From the NCBI GenBank assembly GCA_937975745.1, contig CALJUK010000904.1, positions 1-8,744 on the forward strand: a stretch of 8,744 nt of DNA. Reading direction: 5' to 3'. This stretch comes from an uncultured Planctomycetaceae bacterium (GTDB lineage Bacteria > Planctomycetota > Planctomycetia > Planctomycetales > Planctomycetaceae). Below the pieces are notes generated by a model. It worked only from the letters and a program-made list of their open reading frames with translations, had not been told where the DNA came from and ran no database searches. Both the position numbers and the translations under genes were made by a program. Below are positions 1-6,941 of this stretch, one piece after another. The stretch's first letter is position 1, and each line of letters opens with the position of its first letter.

Positions 1-822
1 CTCGTCGGACTGCCGGCGTTTGCGGGCCAATCCGCAGAAGTCGGCCGAGACCCTCCCATCGCCGTAGTAACTCATGGGATGGCAGGCGTAGTAATGGCAG
101 GCTGCAATCTTGCGATCGCCATTGTAAAGCGCCACCGTCTTGAGCATTGGGTCAATCAGTCCTTCGGGGAGCTTGTGGTGCTCGGGACTTCGCGAGGCAC
201 TTCCCCGCTGAGAGACAACCGTTCCATCGGGGCCGAGAATCCGCCGATTCCCCGCGACCTTGTCGACCTTGGCTTCACCGAATGCGACATGCGTCACGGG
301 CGTCGTCTGTTGGAGTCCCTTCGCGACGGCCTTTCGCCCTGCGTCGAGACACCGCTCGTAAAAGTCCAGTTCGACGATATGCGGGAGGTCCCCCTCGGCC
401 AGCACAATTCGCTCGGACTCCAGGCAGGCGAATGGCGCGTTGTGCTGATGGACGCAATGAACCGTCACCCGCTCGGGCGTTGTCCCGGCCGCCTCCGCCA
501 AGGCCTTCCTCCAGTTGATGTGTGCCTTGTTGAGCAGCCCTGTCCAGTCGACAACACAGACAACAATCGGCTTGCCCGCTCCCAGCAGGACGAAACCAAT
601 CGCTTCCAACGGATCGTCCACGCCAACAACCGGTTTAATCCAACCTCCGCACAATGAATGTCCCATCGGCGGCGTGACATCGAACCGGAAGGACGCCAGG
701 TGCAGATTCCCCGCGGGCTTCGGTCCAATCTCCGCCCCGAAAGTCAACTTTCCCAGGAGGTTGCTCCCGATGGCGGTGGCTGCGGTCGCTTCGAGAAACC
801 GACGACGACTGAGACTCTGCAT
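1..822 (-). CDS. Tat-exported neutral-ceramidase-like hydrolase (C-terminus beyond window)
   Basis: The reading frame starts at ATG 822-820 and stays open to the window edge, giving 274 residues of a longer protein. Residues 5-11 are SRRRFLE, a twin-arginine motif followed by a hydrophobic Ala-rich stretch to about residue 30, so the folded protein is probably exported by Tat. The mature part resembles the N-terminal domain of neutral/alkaline ceramidases. It has an HQHNAP motif at 125-130, where family members usually show HTHSGP, and a second His motif at 247-263 (CHP... followed by SADF). In the family these two regions supply zinc ligands; the remaining ligands would lie outside the window. 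GGGGAGA at 831-837 gives a ribosome site 8 bases from the start. Ceramidase is the fold family and the real substrate is unknown: such proteins in planctomycetes are numerous and mostly uncharacterised. Start and export are fairly certain, function is not. Confidence 0.8.
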   Translation of the reverse strand, partial: MQSLSRRRFLEATAATAIGSNLLGKLTFGAEIGPKPAGNLHLASFRFDVTPPMGHSLCGGWIKPVVGVDDPLEAIGFVLLGAGKPIVVCVVDWTGLLNKAHINWRKALAEAAGTTPERVTVHCVHQHNAPFACLESERIVLAEGDLPHIVELDFYERCLDAGRKAVAKGLQQTTPVTHVAFGEAKVDKVAGNRRILGPDGTVVSQRGSASRSPEHHKLPEGLIDPMLKTVALYNGDRKIAACHYYACHPMSYYGDGRVSADFCGLARKRRQSDE

Positions 823-869
823 TTCCTGCTTCTCCCCGTGAAGGGCCTAAGACATCCTCAAACCATTCC

Positions 870-889
870 GTGCATCGTATCGCATGCAC
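870..889 (-). promoter_or_regulatory. Extended -10 promoter overlapped by a palindrome, for the ceramidase-like gene
   Basis: On the minus strand, TGC followed by GATACG (884 down to 876) matches an extended -10 element and resembles TGCGATACT before the M16 genes. A start near 869 would give a leader of about 47 bases. No good -35 is visible at 16-18 bases. The element lies inside a perfect 6-base inverted repeat, GTGCAT (870-875) and ATGCAC (884-889), separated by 8 bases. This could be an operator, but chance is possible for arms this short. Confidence 0.35.
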
Positions 890-1070
890 CAAGGCGGAGC
901 CACCGTCATTCCGCCACGCCTTCCTCCTCTGTTCTTAAGTCCAATTGCGCCGATTGAGCGCCCTGCGCAAAACTAACCGACAGCCTCTGTCCTCAGCCGG
1001 CCTGATCGCTAGCTCCTCTCCGGGTTACGGAATGGCAGACTCAGGTCGTTCAATTCCCGCGGCAGCCTCT

Positions 1071-1098
1071 TTGACTGGCGAAACGCACATGGTAGAAT
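1071..1098 (+). promoter_or_regulatory. Sigma70-like promoter of the GNAT gene
   Basis: TTGACT (1071-1076) and TAGAAT (1093-1098) each match the consensus at five of six positions and are separated by 16 bases. Transcription would begin near 1105. This is the best promoter in the window. It also argues against starting the GNAT gene at TTG 1099, and makes ATG 1111 (a leader of about 6 bases) unlikely. Confidence 0.65.
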
Positions 1099-1167
1099 TT
1101 GAACACGTTTATGCGCGGCGGAGCCCCGGTGGGCCGGTCGTTCCCCCGTGGACTTGGGATCCCCTCG

Positions 1168-1734
1168 ATGTCGAACACCTACTACCGCCGATATCGAATG
1201 GAAATCAGCCTGAACCGGGCCGATTTGCCAGCCCCGCACGTTCCGGCCGGCTATCATTGGATACCGTGGGACTGCGACCTGTGTGACCGCCACGCGGTCG
1301 TCAAGTACACCAGCTTCCGGCACGAGATCGACTCGCGTGTCTTCCCCTGCTTGGGCGACCCCATCGGCTGCCAGCGACTGATGTCCGAGATCGCACGCCA
1401 GCGTTTATTTCTTCCTCGGGCCACTTGGCTGCTGCAGCACTGGGCGGAAGACGAAACACGGGAAGACGTCGGCACGATTCAAGGCGTCGGCCATACTCTC
1501 GAATTGGGTGCCATTCAGAATGTCGGCGTGGTTCCGCGGCATCGCAGCCTGGGACTGGGACGCGCTCTGGTGCTCAAAGCATTGCACGGCTTTCGCGCGG
1601 CAGGCCTGTCACGGGTCTACCTCGAAGTGACTGTCGACAATCATCCCGCCGTCCAACTGTACCATTCGCTCGGTTTCCGGCTGACGAAGACGATGTATCG
1701 CGCTGCCACTCCCGTCGAAGCCTCCGCCGGTTAA
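1168..1734 (+). CDS. GNAT family N-acetyltransferase
   Basis: A 188-residue protein of the Gcn5-related acetyltransferase fold, which moves an acetyl group from acetyl-CoA to an amine; the acceptor here is unknown. The acetyl-CoA motif A is clear at 119-140 (VGVVPRHRSLGLGRA, with the R-x-x-G-x-G core at 126-131). Motif B is at 158-170 (NHPAVQLYHSLGF), with Tyr165 where the family often has its catalytic tyrosine. The N-terminal half contains FPCLG at 59-63 and four cysteines (36, 39, 61, 68), unusual for a small GNAT. I chose ATG 1168 because the promoter upstream predicts a start near 1105, giving a 63-base leader, and because MSNTYYRRYRMEI looks like the N-terminus of related proteins as I remember them. 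TTG 1099, ATG 1111 and ATG 1198 are in-frame alternatives, and none has a strong ribosome site. Probably cytoplasmic and monocistronic. Confidence 0.82.
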   Translation: MSNTYYRRYRMEISLNRADLPAPHVPAGYHWIPWDCDLCDRHAVVKYTSFRHEIDSRVFPCLGDPIGCQRLMSEIARQRLFLPRATWLLQHWAEDETREDVGTIQGVGHTLELGAIQNVGVVPRHRSLGLGRALVLKALHGFRAAGLSRVYLEVTVDNHPAVQLYHSLGFRLTKTMYRAATPVEASAG

Positions 1735-1832
1735 GCAACCCGGTGAAAGGCCGCCGCGTCACTTTGTGCGATGCAATCGATGCGGTGAGCGGTGAAGTTT
1801 CCGGCAAGGTCGCTGTGCATCGCAGTCAGTTG

Positions 1833-1841
1833 TGTTAGACT
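1833..1841 (+). promoter_or_regulatory. Extended -10 promoter of the DinB-like gene
   Basis: TGT followed by TAGACT (1836-1841) fits an extended -10 element. No good -35 lies 16-18 bases upstream. A start near 1848 would leave a 64-base leader before ATG 1912, close to the leader predicted for the GNAT gene. The call rests on one element plus this spacing. Confidence 0.4.
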
Positions 1842-1911
1842 CTCACGGCGTACAACGTTCACACCTGCCCAATCCCATCCCACCCGCAGAATCGCATAGG
1901 GAGAGCCCACA

Positions 1912-2403
1912 ATGGACGCCAAAGCCGCCATCCGCGCAACTGCCGACCTGAGCACGATGGTCCTGAAGATGTATTTCGAAGACTTCGACGACGCAGACCT
2001 GATGAAGCGTCCTGGTCCCGGCTGCAATCATCTGGCCTGGCAACTCGGTCACCTGATTACGTCAGAGTGTGGCCTGCTCAATGCCGTGCATCCCGACGCC
2101 GCCCCGCAATTGCCCGCTGGCTTTGCCGAAAAACACAGCAAAGACACCGTCGGCGTGGATGATCCGTCGCAGTTTGCCACCAAACAGGAATATCTTGACC
2201 TGCTGGACACGGTCCGGGCGGCGACATTCGCCGCGATCGAGCGGATCGACGACAGCGAGTTGGATCAGCCGGCACCCGAACACCTGCGCAACCGCTTTCC
2301 CACGACCGGACACATCTACCTTCTGATTGCAACGCACCAGATGATGCACGCGGGACAGTTCGTGCCCGTTCGTCGAGCACTCGGCAAGCCGATCGTTATT
2401 TGA
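1912..2403 (+). CDS. DinB-fold metal-binding protein
   Basis: A 163-residue soluble protein of the DinB/YfiT-like four-helix bundle family. The three histidines that hold the metal in this fold are in the expected places: His47 (WQLGHL, end of the second predicted helix), His142 and His146 (THQMMHAGQF). Length is typical for the family. No signal peptide is seen, so it should be cytoplasmic. Members include thiol-dependent transferases and damage-induced proteins, but most, including this one, have no assigned substrate; DinB here names the fold and not DNA polymerase IV. The ribosome site AGGGAG (1898-1903), 8 bases before ATG, supports the start. It lies 177 bases after the GNAT gene with its own putative promoter, so co-transcription is not required. 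Confident on family, not on function. Confidence 0.85.
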   Translation: MDAKAAIRATADLSTMVLKMYFEDFDDADLMKRPGPGCNHLAWQLGHLITSECGLLNAVHPDAAPQLPAGFAEKHSKDTVGVDDPSQFATKQEYLDLLDTVRAATFAAIERIDDSELDQPAPEHLRNRFPTTGHIYLLIATHQMMHAGQFVPVRRALGKPIVI

Positions 2404-2505
2404 CTTCGACCGCGCTTCCGATTTGTGATTGAAGTCCGCCGTGACCTGTGGCAACATCATTCGGGCTCGGTCTGGCTTTAGGCTTTCGTCTCTCGAACCC
2501 ACGTT

Positions 2506-2510
2506 AGGGA
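2506..2510 (+). promoter_or_regulatory. Ribosome binding site deciding the phosphoesterase start
   Basis: AGGGA lies 5 bases before ATG 2516. It favours this start over an in-frame GTG at 2429, which would add 29 residues in front of an otherwise good signal peptide. Confidence 0.65.
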
Positions 2511-2515
2511 ACATC

Positions 2516-4096
2516 ATGTCTCGTATTTACAGTGTCGGCAGCACACTGCTTGTGTTGTGCGGATTTGGATTTTGGCTCTCGCTGGCACCGGCCGACGCTC
2601 CGCAGCAGACGGCCCGAGGTCGCGTTTTCCACGACGTCAACGGCAATGGAAAGTGGGACACGTCGGATGAACCCTTGGCGATGCTCTGCTCCTCCACCGC
2701 TCACTACATCGTCGGTATGCGGGACAATGGCACATACCAGATCTCGGTCGGTTCCGACACGATTCTGTTCGTCATTAAACCCCGCAACTTTCAAGTGCCA
2801 TTAAATGACGAGAACCTGCCGCAATTCTATTACATCCACAAACCGCAGGGCTCTCCCCCATCGCAGTACGCGGGAGTGAGTCCCACGGGGCCGCTGCCAG
2901 AGTCGGTGGACTTTCCCTTGTATCCACAGGACGAAGCAGACGCGTTCCGTGCGATTTTCTTCGGTGATCCTCAACCCCGCAATCAACAAGAGGTCGATTG
3001 GATCGCCCATGACATCATCGAGCCATTAATCGGGACAGACGCGTCGTTTGGTGTGACGCTGGGGGACATCGCATTCAACGACTTGAACACCATGCACCCG
3101 CTGAATCAGACGATTGCGCTCTTGGGCATTCCCTGGTACAACGTGGCCGGCAATCATGACATCAACATGGACGCCACTTCTCGCCGCTATGCCAACGAGA
3201 CGTTTGAACGTATCTACGGCCCGTCGTACTACTCTTTCGATCATGGCCCGGTTCACTTCATCGTCACCGACGACATTGACTGGTACGTCGCAGACGGAAC
3301 CACAAAGCACCGCTATCGTGGCGGACTCGGCGAAGAGCAGATGGAATTCATCCGCCGCGATCTGGAACGCATTCCACCGGACCAGATGGTCGTGCTGATG
3401 ATGCACATCCCGCTGACCGACGTGCACGATCGGCAGGACTTGTATCGCCTGATCGAGAAACGCCCGTTTTGTATTTCCATCTCAGGCCATACGCATTACC
3501 ACAAACACGTTTGGATTACCGATCAAGATGGCTGGCAGGGCCCCAAACCGCACCACCACATTATCAATGTCACAGTCTGCGGAAGCTGGTGGAGCGGCGC
3601 ATTGGACGAGCGAGGCATCCCCCACACGGCCATGGCCGACGGAGCCCCAAACGGCTATTCCATCATGACGTTTGACGGGGTGGACTACCACTTGGACTAC
3701 TTTGCTGCAGGCCGCTCGCCAGACTACCAGATGGAGATCCAAGCACCGGACGAGGTTCAACAGGGCGATGCCGATAAGAGCTTCGTGTACGTCAACGTCT
3801 TTAACGGCTCGGAACGAAGCCACGTCGAATTTCGCATCGCGGATGGCGAGTGGACGACGATGTCGCAGGTCAACGAAGTTGACCCCAACTTCCAGCAAAC
3901 CTACGACCGGGAGGCCGCGATTCTTGAAGGAACGCCCGCATTCCGAAAACTCCCAAGGCCCCGCGCCTCGGGCCACTTATGGAAGGCGGCGTTGCCCGCG
4001 GAGATTCCGTTGGGGACACAGCGGATTGCCATCCGCGCAATGGACTACCGCGGCCGCGAGTTGACCGGCAATCGAGTAATTCGCGTTGTCCCCTGA
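2516..4096 (+). CDS. Exported calcineurin-like phosphoesterase with SdrB-like N-terminal domain
   Basis: A 526-residue protein. Residues 1-26 form a signal peptide (hydrophobic 9-23, likely cut after APA at 24-26), placing it in the periplasm or outside. Residues 34-95 look like a small beta-sandwich of the SdrB/MetallophosN type and begin with DVNGNGKWD (40-48), a calcium-loop-like motif. The metallophosphatase core follows: GDPQ (150-153), LGD (182-184), GNHD (212-215), MMHIP (295-299) and GHTH (324-327), which together provide the two-metal ligands. The first motif has Gln153 where the classic motif has His. Residues from about 345 to the end resemble the C-terminal MetallophosC region. 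The substrate is unknown: a phosphomonoester or phosphodiester is expected. No clear promoter is visible in the 112 bases before it, so it may be read through from the DinB-like gene. A hairpin follows the stop codon. Confidence 0.88.
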   Translation: MSRIYSVGSTLLVLCGFGFWLSLAPADAPQQTARGRVFHDVNGNGKWDTSDEPLAMLCSSTAHYIVGMRDNGTYQISVGSDTILFVIKPRNFQVPLNDENLPQFYYIHKPQGSPPSQYAGVSPTGPLPESVDFPLYPQDEADAFRAIFFGDPQPRNQQEVDWIAHDIIEPLIGTDASFGVTLGDIAFNDLNTMHPLNQTIALLGIPWYNVAGNHDINMDATSRRYANETFERIYGPSYYSFDHGPVHFIVTDDIDWYVADGTTKHRYRGGLGEEQMEFIRRDLERIPPDQMVVLMMHIPLTDVHDRQDLYRLIEKRPFCISISGHTHYHKHVWITDQDGWQGPKPHHHIINVTVCGSWWSGALDERGIPHTAMADGAPNGYSIMTFDGVDYHLDYFAAGRSPDYQMEIQAPDEVQQGDADKSFVYVNVFNGSERSHVEFRIADGEWTTMSQVNEVDPNFQQTYDREAAILEGTPAFRKLPRPRASGHLWKAALPAEIPLGTQRIAIRAMDYRGRELTGNRVIRVVP

Positions 4097-4132
4097 CAGC
4101 GGTCGGTTTGTCAACGCGCTCGGATTGATCGC

Positions 4133-4159
4133 AGCGCCAACGCCAAAAAAGGCGTCGCT
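4133..4159 (+). terminator. Hairpin after the phosphoesterase gene
   Basis: AGCG and ACGCC (separated by a 3-base bulge, CCA) pair with GGCGT-CGCT around an A6 loop, giving a 9-base-pair stem 36 bases after the stop codon. The tail (TTTCGTCG) is only weakly T-rich, so this is a terminator candidate and not a strong intrinsic terminator. Confidence 0.4.
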
Positions 4160-4190
4160 TTCGTCGCTCAAAAGTGGCCTCCGCTCTTGG

Positions 4191-4219
4191 TTGCGGGCCC
4201 CCGCGCGTTCTGCGATACT
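4191..4219 (+). promoter_or_regulatory. Sigma70-like promoter of the M16 operon
   Basis: TTGCGG (4191-4196) and GATACT (4214-4219) are 17 bases apart, and TGC directly before the -10 box makes it an extended -10. A start near 4226 gives a 57-base leader to ATG 4283. The spacer contains the inverted repeat GCGGG-CC-CCCGC (4193-4204). Confidence 0.5.
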
Positions 4220-4282
4220 TCCGGTCGGCAATCAACTCATCAGCATCTCGATTGCCGCCGATCTCTCGCAGATGGACATTCC

Positions 4283-5530
4283 ATGCCGAACCAGACAGTC
4301 GAGCATTTCCGACTGGCCAACGGATTAACGACAATTATCGAACCGATGCCCGACGTCCAGTCGGCGGCGTTTACATTGCTGGTTCCCGGTGGGGCCGTTG
4401 TTGAACCGGAGGCCGCCAACGGGACGGCCGCAGTCCTGGTCGATTGGATGACCCGGGGCGCCGGCGACCGGGATTCGCAACAGTTCTCGTCGGCCCTTGA
4501 GAATCTTGGCCTGCAGCACTCCGAATCGTCCGGGATCAGCCATCTCAGCTTCTCGGGTGCCACCGTCGCGACAAATCTGCCGGCCGCGATCGGTCTGATC
4601 GCCGAGATGATCCGCCAGCCCCGCTTGCCGGAGGATCAATTCGCGGCGGCCCACGCGGGTGTCGAGCAGTCGCTGCGATCGATTGAAGACGAACCGCGTC
4701 AGAAAGTCATGCTTGAACTCCGGCGACGAACCTACGAGTCGCCGTGGGGGCGCCCCAGCGATGGGACGCTGGACGAGATGCCCAATGTGACGCCGGAAGT
4801 CGTCCGCCATCACTACCGTCGCTGCATCCAGCCAACGGACTGTATTCTCGGCGTGGCCGGCCGCGTCGATCCTGAAGGGATCGGCCGACTGGTGGAACAA
4901 CTTTTTGGCGATTGGGCTCCCTCCGAACCGCTTGACGTTCACCAGGGAGAGCGCGGAACGCGGTTCGAACACCTCCCATCGGAATCGGCCCAGACGCATA
5001 TCGGCATTGCCTACGACGCGGTCCCTTACAACCATCGCGATTATTACGCGGCCTGGGCGGCAGTCGGCGTTCTCGACGGCGGAATGAGTTCAAGACTCTT
5101 TACCGAAGTCCGAGAGAAGCGCGGACTGTGCTACTCTGTTTCTGCCGGACTGAGCAGTCTTCCGGGCCATGGCCGCGTCCTCTGCTACGCCGGATCGCTG
5201 CCCGAACGAGCCCAGGAGACATTGGACGTCATCATCCAGGAGTTGCAGAAACTCTCCAAGGGAATCAGAGTCGACGAACTGGATCGCTGCAAGGCGCGAG
5301 CGAAGAGTTCCCTGATTATGCAACAGGAATCGACCACGGCTCGATCGTCGGTCATGACGCGTGACTGGCTGCATTTGGGGCGGGTTGTCCCTCTTTCGGA
5401 AGTTCGCGAAGGAATCGAGGCATTGACGCCGGAACGTGTCCTGACCTACGTGGAAGCCCATCCGGCTCGCGACTTCACCGTGCTGACCATCGGCCCAACT
5501 GCCCTGGAGGTGCCCGATGCAGTTTCATGA
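4283..5530 (+). CDS. M16 peptidase family subunit without the zinc motif
   Basis: A 415-residue protein with the two-domain layout of an M16B half-molecule. In the N-terminal domain the inverse zinc motif is missing: aligned to its neighbour, HFLEH becomes AVLVD (50-54), so it cannot bind the catalytic zinc. The C-terminal domain keeps the family signature GGMSSRLFTEVREKRGLCYS (266-285), including Arg277 and Tyr284, the Arg/Tyr pair that in M16 enzymes helps bind substrate. It therefore looks like the non-catalytic partner of the next gene's product, together closing a proteolytic chamber as in mitochondrial processing peptidase and bacterial M16B heterodimers. No signal peptide is visible. 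ATG 4283 is chosen because upstream codons (from 4187) overlap the promoter region and give no M16-like sequence; its ribosome site is poor. Its last 14 bases overlap the next gene. Confidence 0.9.
   Translation: MPNQTVEHFRLANGLTTIIEPMPDVQSAAFTLLVPGGAVVEPEAANGTAAVLVDWMTRGAGDRDSQQFSSALENLGLQHSESSGISHLSFSGATVATNLPAAIGLIAEMIRQPRLPEDQFAAAHAGVEQSLRSIEDEPRQKVMLELRRRTYESPWGRPSDGTLDEMPNVTPEVVRHHYRRCIQPTDCILGVAGRVDPEGIGRLVEQLFGDWAPSEPLDVHQGERGTRFEHLPSESAQTHIGIAYDAVPYNHRDYYAAWAAVGVLDGGMSSRLFTEVREKRGLCYSVSAGLSSLPGHGRVLCYAGSLPERAQETLDVIIQELQKLSKGIRVDELDRCKARAKSSLIMQQESTTARSSVMTRDWLHLGRVVPLSEVREGIEALTPERVLTYVEAHPARDFTVLTIGPTALEVPDAVS
5506..5510 (+). promoter_or_regulatory. Ribosome binding site of the catalytic M16 gene
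   Basis: GGAGG lies 6 bases before ATG 5517 and sits inside the last codons of the upstream M16 gene. It is a much better site than the one before the first subunit, consistent with coupled or independently strong translation of the catalytic subunit. Confidence 0.7.
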
Positions 5531-6746
5531 AACAACACTCGACAACGGACTGAAAGTCATCGCGGAGATCAATCCGCATGTGCACAGCGTGGCGCTCGGT
5601 TTTTTTGTGAGAACCGGATCGCGAGACGAGACAGAATCCGTCTCTGGTGTCAGCCACTTCCTTGAGCATATGGCGTTCAAGGGAAACGACAAATTCACCG
5701 CCGAGGACGTCAATCGAGTCTTTGACGAAGTCGGGGCAAAGTACAACGCCAGCACCAGCGAAGAAGTGACACTCTTCTACGGAGCCATCCTCCCCGAATA
5801 CCTGCCGCAGACGTTCGAGCTGCTGGCGGCCATTCTCCAACCGTCGGTCCGCCAGGAGGACTTCGACATGGAGAAGAAGGTCATCCTCGAAGAAATCGGC
5901 ATGTACGAGGACATGCCTTCGTTTATCGCCTACGACCACGTCCTGAGTACGCACTTCGCCGGGCACCCCCTCGGACAGAGCATTCTCGGAACGAATGAGT
6001 CGATCACACGCCTCACAGCGCAGCAGATGCGGAACTACCACCACGAACATTACCGGGCTGGAAACATTGTCCTGGCCGTGGCCGGCAACACTCAATGGGA
6101 CGTTGTCCAGAAACTCGCCCAGGAATTCTGCGGACACTGGCCCGCTGGCTCGTTTGACCGCCCGCTGACGGAAGCTCAGCCGACTGGCAGCACGCTGGTG
6201 CTGCATCGCTCCAGCAGCCAGCTCGAACACATCATGCAGCTGGCTTCGTCACCGCCGGCCAGGCACGATTTGCGAATCGCAGCCGAATTGCTCACCGTGA
6301 TTGTCGGCGACGACTCGGGCAGCCGCCTGTTCTGGGAACTCGTCGACCCCGGTCACGCGGACGCCTGCGAAGTGGGATACAACGAGTTTGACGGTTCCGG
6401 CGCGTACATGACCTACCTTTGCTGCGATCCCGACCAGACCCCCTTCTGCCTGGAAAAAATCGAGGCGATCTATCAGGCCGTCAACGCCAACGGAATCACG
6501 TCCGAAGAACTGACCCGGGCCAAGAACAAGGTGGCCAGTCGAGTCGTCCTCCGTGGAGAACGCCCGATGGGACGGCTGTCGTCGCTTGGAACCAACTGGC
6601 TGTACCGACAGGAGTATCAGTCGATCGAGCAGGATCTGGAGACACTCCAGAACGTCACTGCCGAGCAGATTCGCGAGCTCCTACAGGCGTATCCGCTCGG
6701 CCAAACGTCGACCGTGGCGGTCGGCCCACTCGCATCGCTGGACTGA
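5517..6746 (+). CDS. M16 zinc peptidase, catalytic subunit
   Basis: A 409-residue zinc metallopeptidase of family M16B. The inverse zinc motif HFLEH is at 47-51 (His47 and His51 bind zinc, Glu50 is the general base). The distal glutamate ligand is most likely Glu126 in KVILEEIGMYED, 74 residues between it and His51, the usual family spacing. The C-terminal domain keeps SRLFWEL (269-275), but the Arg/Tyr pair of its partner is replaced by Val276 and Ala283. This suggests it needs the upstream subunit to bind peptide. The gene starts inside the upstream one (14-base overlap) and forms an operon with it. No signal peptide is seen, so a cytoplasmic role in degrading peptides or processing proteins is likely, though related bacterial proteins can be periplasmic. 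Natural substrates are unknown. Family assignment is very secure. Confidence 0.95.
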   Translation: MQFHETTLDNGLKVIAEINPHVHSVALGFFVRTGSRDETESVSGVSHFLEHMAFKGNDKFTAEDVNRVFDEVGAKYNASTSEEVTLFYGAILPEYLPQTFELLAAILQPSVRQEDFDMEKKVILEEIGMYEDMPSFIAYDHVLSTHFAGHPLGQSILGTNESITRLTAQQMRNYHHEHYRAGNIVLAVAGNTQWDVVQKLAQEFCGHWPAGSFDRPLTEAQPTGSTLVLHRSSSQLEHIMQLASSPPARHDLRIAAELLTVIVGDDSGSRLFWELVDPGHADACEVGYNEFDGSGAYMTYLCCDPDQTPFCLEKIEAIYQAVNANGITSEELTRAKNKVASRVVLRGERPMGRLSSLGTNWLYRQEYQSIEQDLETLQNVTAEQIRELLQAYPLGQTSTVAVGPLASLD

Positions 6747-6809
6747 GGCGAATCTGTCGCCAACAGCGTCGACCTATTCCGCCGCTCGCGTTCAGCCACG
6801 TTTCTTGGA

Positions 6810-6839
6810 TTGCGATCCCTACGGTCAATCCGGCATACT
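6810..6839 (+). promoter_or_regulatory. Possible promoter of the M20 gene
   Basis: TTGCGA (6810-6815) and CATACT (6834-6839), 18 bases apart, each match the consensus at four of six positions and resemble the boxes before the M16 operon. A start near 6846 would put the hairpin at 6862-6879 in a 105-base leader. This is a weak call. Confidence 0.3.
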
Positions 6840-6861
6840 GGTTGATAGTTCCGCCTGTTTT

Positions 6862-6879
6862 CGGGCGGGGTTCCGCCCG
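6862..6879 (+). terminator. GC-rich hairpin between the M16 and M20 genes
   Basis: CGGGCGG and CCGCCCG form a perfect 7-base-pair stem with a GGTT loop, 115 bases after the M16 stop codon. The following GTTTGATCCTGTTTT is only moderately T-rich. It may end the M16 transcript. If the promoter at 6810-6839 is real, it would instead be a leader structure of the M20 gene. Confidence 0.4.
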
Positions 6880-6941
6880 GTTTGATCCTGTTTTCATCTG
6901 GTCATCGTCGCGGAACTGCCTTCTGCGCGATCCCATCCGAC

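Larger units (their letters stand above)
823..1167. other. Divergent intergenic region without a gene
   Basis: These 345 bases separate the minus-strand ceramidase-like gene from the plus-strand GNAT gene. I see no convincing gene in any frame. They hold the two outward promoters listed separately. There are also two further short inverted repeats: GGCGGA (893-898) with TCCGCC (910-915), and TTGCGC (945-950) with GCGCAA (965-970). No function can be given to these repeats. Confidence 0.7.

Noticed and set aside
861..928. A minus-strand AGGAGG (928-923) followed by tiny open frames, as a possible leader peptide for the ceramidase-like gene
   Set aside because: The frames are 3 and 20 codons long, with no regulatory codon pattern, and would lie upstream of the predicted transcription start near 869.
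79..957. Several long plus-strand open frames across the first 950 bases
   Set aside because: They lie opposite the minus-strand ceramidase-like frame, which has the Tat signal, ribosome site and family motifs. GC-rich coding DNA commonly gives open antisense frames.
945..1286. A 113-codon plus-strand frame overlapping the GNAT promoter and gene start
   Set aside because: It spans the strong promoter and then runs out of frame through the GNAT coding sequence. Its translation is low-complexity, with no recognisable motif.
4325..5035. A 236-codon minus-strand frame inside the first M16 gene
   Set aside because: It is fully antisense to a well-supported M16 gene, with no ribosome site or known domain.
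5475..6230. A 251-codon minus-strand frame across the M16 junction
   Set aside because: It is antisense to both M16 genes, whose motifs are unmistakable. The translation shows no family features.
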